NCBI GenBank assembly: GCA_020310875.1
Contig: CM035414.1
Location: 200,187,260-200,251,259, forward strand
Reading direction: 5' to 3'
Source of the DNA: Ceratopteris richardii
Taxonomy: Eukaryota > Streptophyta > Polypodiopsida > Polypodiales > Pteridaceae
Length of the DNA: 64,000 nt
The notes beneath the pieces are model-generated. The model saw nothing but the letters and a program-made list of their open reading frames with translations, did not search any database and was not told the origin of the DNA. The position numbers and the translations under genes are program-made. Below, in pieces: positions 61,645-64,000 of the stretch (position 1 is its first letter; the number at the start of each line of letters is the position of its first letter).

Positions 61645-64000
61645 GGGGGTACAGGGGGTACAGTGAGTACAGTGAGCACATGGGGTACAGTGAGTACAGT
61701 AAGCACAGGGGGTACAGGGGGTATAGAGGGTACAGAGTGTGACAGTGTGACAGTGTGATAGTGTGACAGTATCAAATTCGAAAAATTTGACCGGCGAACT
61801 AAAACCAAGAAACTTAATGAACGAAAAACCTGGACCAGATGGTTGAGATGGACGCCGATTCGCGAACAGACTGGATGCCACAAATCGCAATCAAATGCCG
61901 CAACTGGATCGGACAGTTGAGATGAACGCCGAATCGCGAACAGACCCGAATGCTGCAAATCGCAATCAAACGCTGCAACCACCTCCGCGAGCCGAAGGAG
62001 TAACCGAAAAGGAGTAACCAAAAAGGAGCACAGGGGGTACAGAGGGTACAAAGAGCACAGTGAGCACAGGGGGTACAAAGGGTACAGAGAGCACAGTGAG
62101 CACAGGGGGTACAGTGAGTACAGTGAGCACAGGGGGTACAGGGGGTACAGAGGGTACAGAGTGTGACAGTGTGACAGAGTGACAGTGTGACAGTATCAAA
62201 GCCGAAGGAGTAACCGAAAAGGAGTAACCGAAAAGGAGCACAGTGAGCACAGGGGGTACAGAGGGTACAGAGAGCACAGAGAGCACAGTGAGCATAGGGG
62301 GTACAAAGGGTACAGAGAGGACAGAGAGCACAGTGAGCACAGGGGGTACAGTGAGTACAGTGAGCACAGGGGGTACAGGGGGTACAGAGGGTACAGAGTG
62401 TGACAGTGTGACAGTGTCAAATTCGAAAAATTTGACCGGCGAACTAAAACCAAGAAACTTAATGAACGAAAAACCTGGACCAGACGGTTGAGATGGATGC
62501 CGATTCGCGAACAGAATGGATGCCACAAATCGCAATCAAACGCCACAACTGGATCGGACGGTTGAGATGAACGCCGAATCGCGAACAGACCCGAATGATG
62601 CAAATCGCAATCAAACACTGCAACCACCTCCGCGAGTTGAAGGAGTAACCGAAAAGGAGTAACCGAAAAGGGGTAACCGAAAAGGAGCACAGGGAGCACA
62701 GGGGGTACAGAGGGTATAGAGAGCACAGTGAGCACAGGGGGTACAAAGGGTACAGAGAGCATAGAGAGCACAGTGAGCACAGGGGGTACAGTCAGTACAG
62801 TGAGCACAGGGGGTACAGGGGGTACAAAGGGTACAGAGTGTGACAGTGTGACAGTGTGACAGTATCAAAGCCGAAGGAGTAACCGAAAAGGAGTAACCTA
62901 AAAGGAGTAACCGAAAAGGAGCACAGGGAGCACAGGGGGTACACAGGGTACAGAGAGCACAGAGAGCACAGTGAGCACAGGGGGTACAGAGGGTACAGAG
63001 AGCACAGTGAGCACAGGGGGTATAGTGAGTACAATGAGCACAGGGGGTACAGGGGGTATAGAGGGTACAGAGTGTGACAGTGTGACAGTATCAAATTCGA
63101 AAAATTTGACCGGCGAACTAAAACCAAGAAACTTAATGAACGAAAAACCTGGACCAGACGGTTGAGATGGACGCCGTTCGTGAACAGACTGGATGCCACA
63201 AATCGCAATCAAACGTCGCAACTGGATCGGACGGTTGAGATGAACGCCGAATCGCGAACAGACCCGAATGCTGAAAATCGCAATCAAACGCTGCAACCAC
63301 CTCCGCGAGCCGAAGGAGTAACCGAAAAGGAGTAACCGAAAAGGAGTAACCGAAAAGGAGTAACCGAAAAGGAGCACAGGGAGTACAGGGGGTACAGAGA
63401 GCACAGTGAGCACAAGGGGTATAGAGGGTACAGAGAGCACAGTGAGCACAGGGGGTAGAGTGAGTACAGTGATCAGAGGGGGTACAGGGGGTACAGAGGG
63501 TACAGAGTGTGACAGTGTGATAGTGTGACAGTGTGACAGTATCAAAGCCGAAGGAGTAACCGAAAAGGAGTAACCGAAAAGGAGTAACCGAAAAGGAGCA
63601 CAGGGAGCACAGGGGGTATAGAGGGTACAGAGAGCACAGAGAGCACAGTGAGCACAGGGGGTACAGTGAGTACAGTGAGCACAGGGGGTACAGGGGGTAC
63701 AGAGGGTACAGAGTGTGACAGTGTGATAGTGTGACAGTATCAAATTCGAAAAATTTGACCGGCGAACTAAAACCAAGAAAATTAATGAACGAAAAACCTG
63801 GACCATACGGTTGAGATGGACGCTGATTCGCAAACAGACTGGATGCCACAAATCGCAATCAAACGCCGCAACTGGATCGGACAGTTGAGATGAACGCCGA
63901 ATCGCGAACAGACCCGAATACTGCAAATCGCAATCAAACGCTGCAACCACCTCCGCGAGCCGAAGGAGTAACCGAAAAGGAGTAACCGAAAAGGAGTAAC
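61645..64000. repeat. Composite higher-order tandem array (right end outside window)
   Basis: Units of about 650 bp start at the marker TCAAATTCGAAAAATTTGACC at 61772, 62417, 63091 and 63740 (spacing 645, 674, 649). Each unit holds a unique block of about 200 bp with two related GGACGGTTGAGATG halves, a 15-bp motif array (GAGTAACCGAAAAGG), a 9-bp minisatellite (GGGTACAGA, GAGCACAGT, GGGTACAGG variants) and an 8-bp array (TGTGACAG). In the middle of each unit the 15-bp, 9-bp and 8-bp arrays recur, with GTATCAAAGCCGAAGG at the joint (about 62195, 62865, 63540). Long minus-strand open frames here follow from the 9-bp period and are not genes. Confidence 0.93.

Noticed and set aside
61548-63950. 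Overlapping minus-strand frames of up to 350 codons in the tandem array
   Set aside because: They arise from a stop-free 9-bp period and have no protein-like composition.

Overview
The window looks like intergenic nuclear DNA from a land plant with a large, repeat-rich genome. It is AT-rich and packed with Ty1/copia and Ty3/gypsy LTR retrotransposons of plant type: initiator-Met-tRNA primer sites, a chromodomain Ty3 lineage, a Tat/Athila-like primer site and a gag-only large derivative. I found no host protein gene, rRNA gene, intact tRNA gene or CRISPR array. The species cannot be named from this sequence.

Layout. 1-3850: two copies of a CT-rich repeat flank a tandem duplication and a copia gag fragment. 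3851-6625: a chromodomain-type gypsy fragment on the minus strand, split by a tiny LTR element (3896-5118). 6786-16301: an old minus-strand copia (B), split by a very young plus-strand copia (A1, 8765-13920, TSD TTCCT). 16302-25683: unrecognised DNA ending in a gypsy-like 3' terminus, split by a minus-strand copia with 1.26-1.28 kb LTRs (C, 18164-24961, TSD CTCTA). 25684-31226: a Tat/Athila-like gypsy (D) with LTR, primer site, a leader full of palindromic CATCRYGATG-type repeats, gag and integrase. 31227-31781: a copia 3' end (E1). 32446-37608: a second, older copy of the A family on the minus strand (A2, TSD CATAT). 38245-47516: fragments of a gypsy pol (K), a copia 5' half (E2), a second D-family element (F) and tandem copia ends (G). 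47516-52628: a chromodomain gypsy (H) on the minus strand, invaded at its 5' side by element I (52629-61249). 61254-64000: AT-rich DNA with a tRNA-like SINE head, then a composite tandem array of 9-bp, 8-bp and 15-bp motifs in higher-order units of about 650 bp that runs off the window.

Nesting gives relative ages. A1 is younger than B, C younger than the DNA it split, I younger than H, and the tiny element younger than the gypsy fragment around it. By LTR similarity A1 and I are the most recent arrivals, and A2 and C are older. All autonomous elements here are broken. The least routine objects are element I (a gag-only LTR element with an 881-residue ORF), the composite satellite at the right edge, the palindromic array in the D leader and two tRNA-headed SINE-like sequences.
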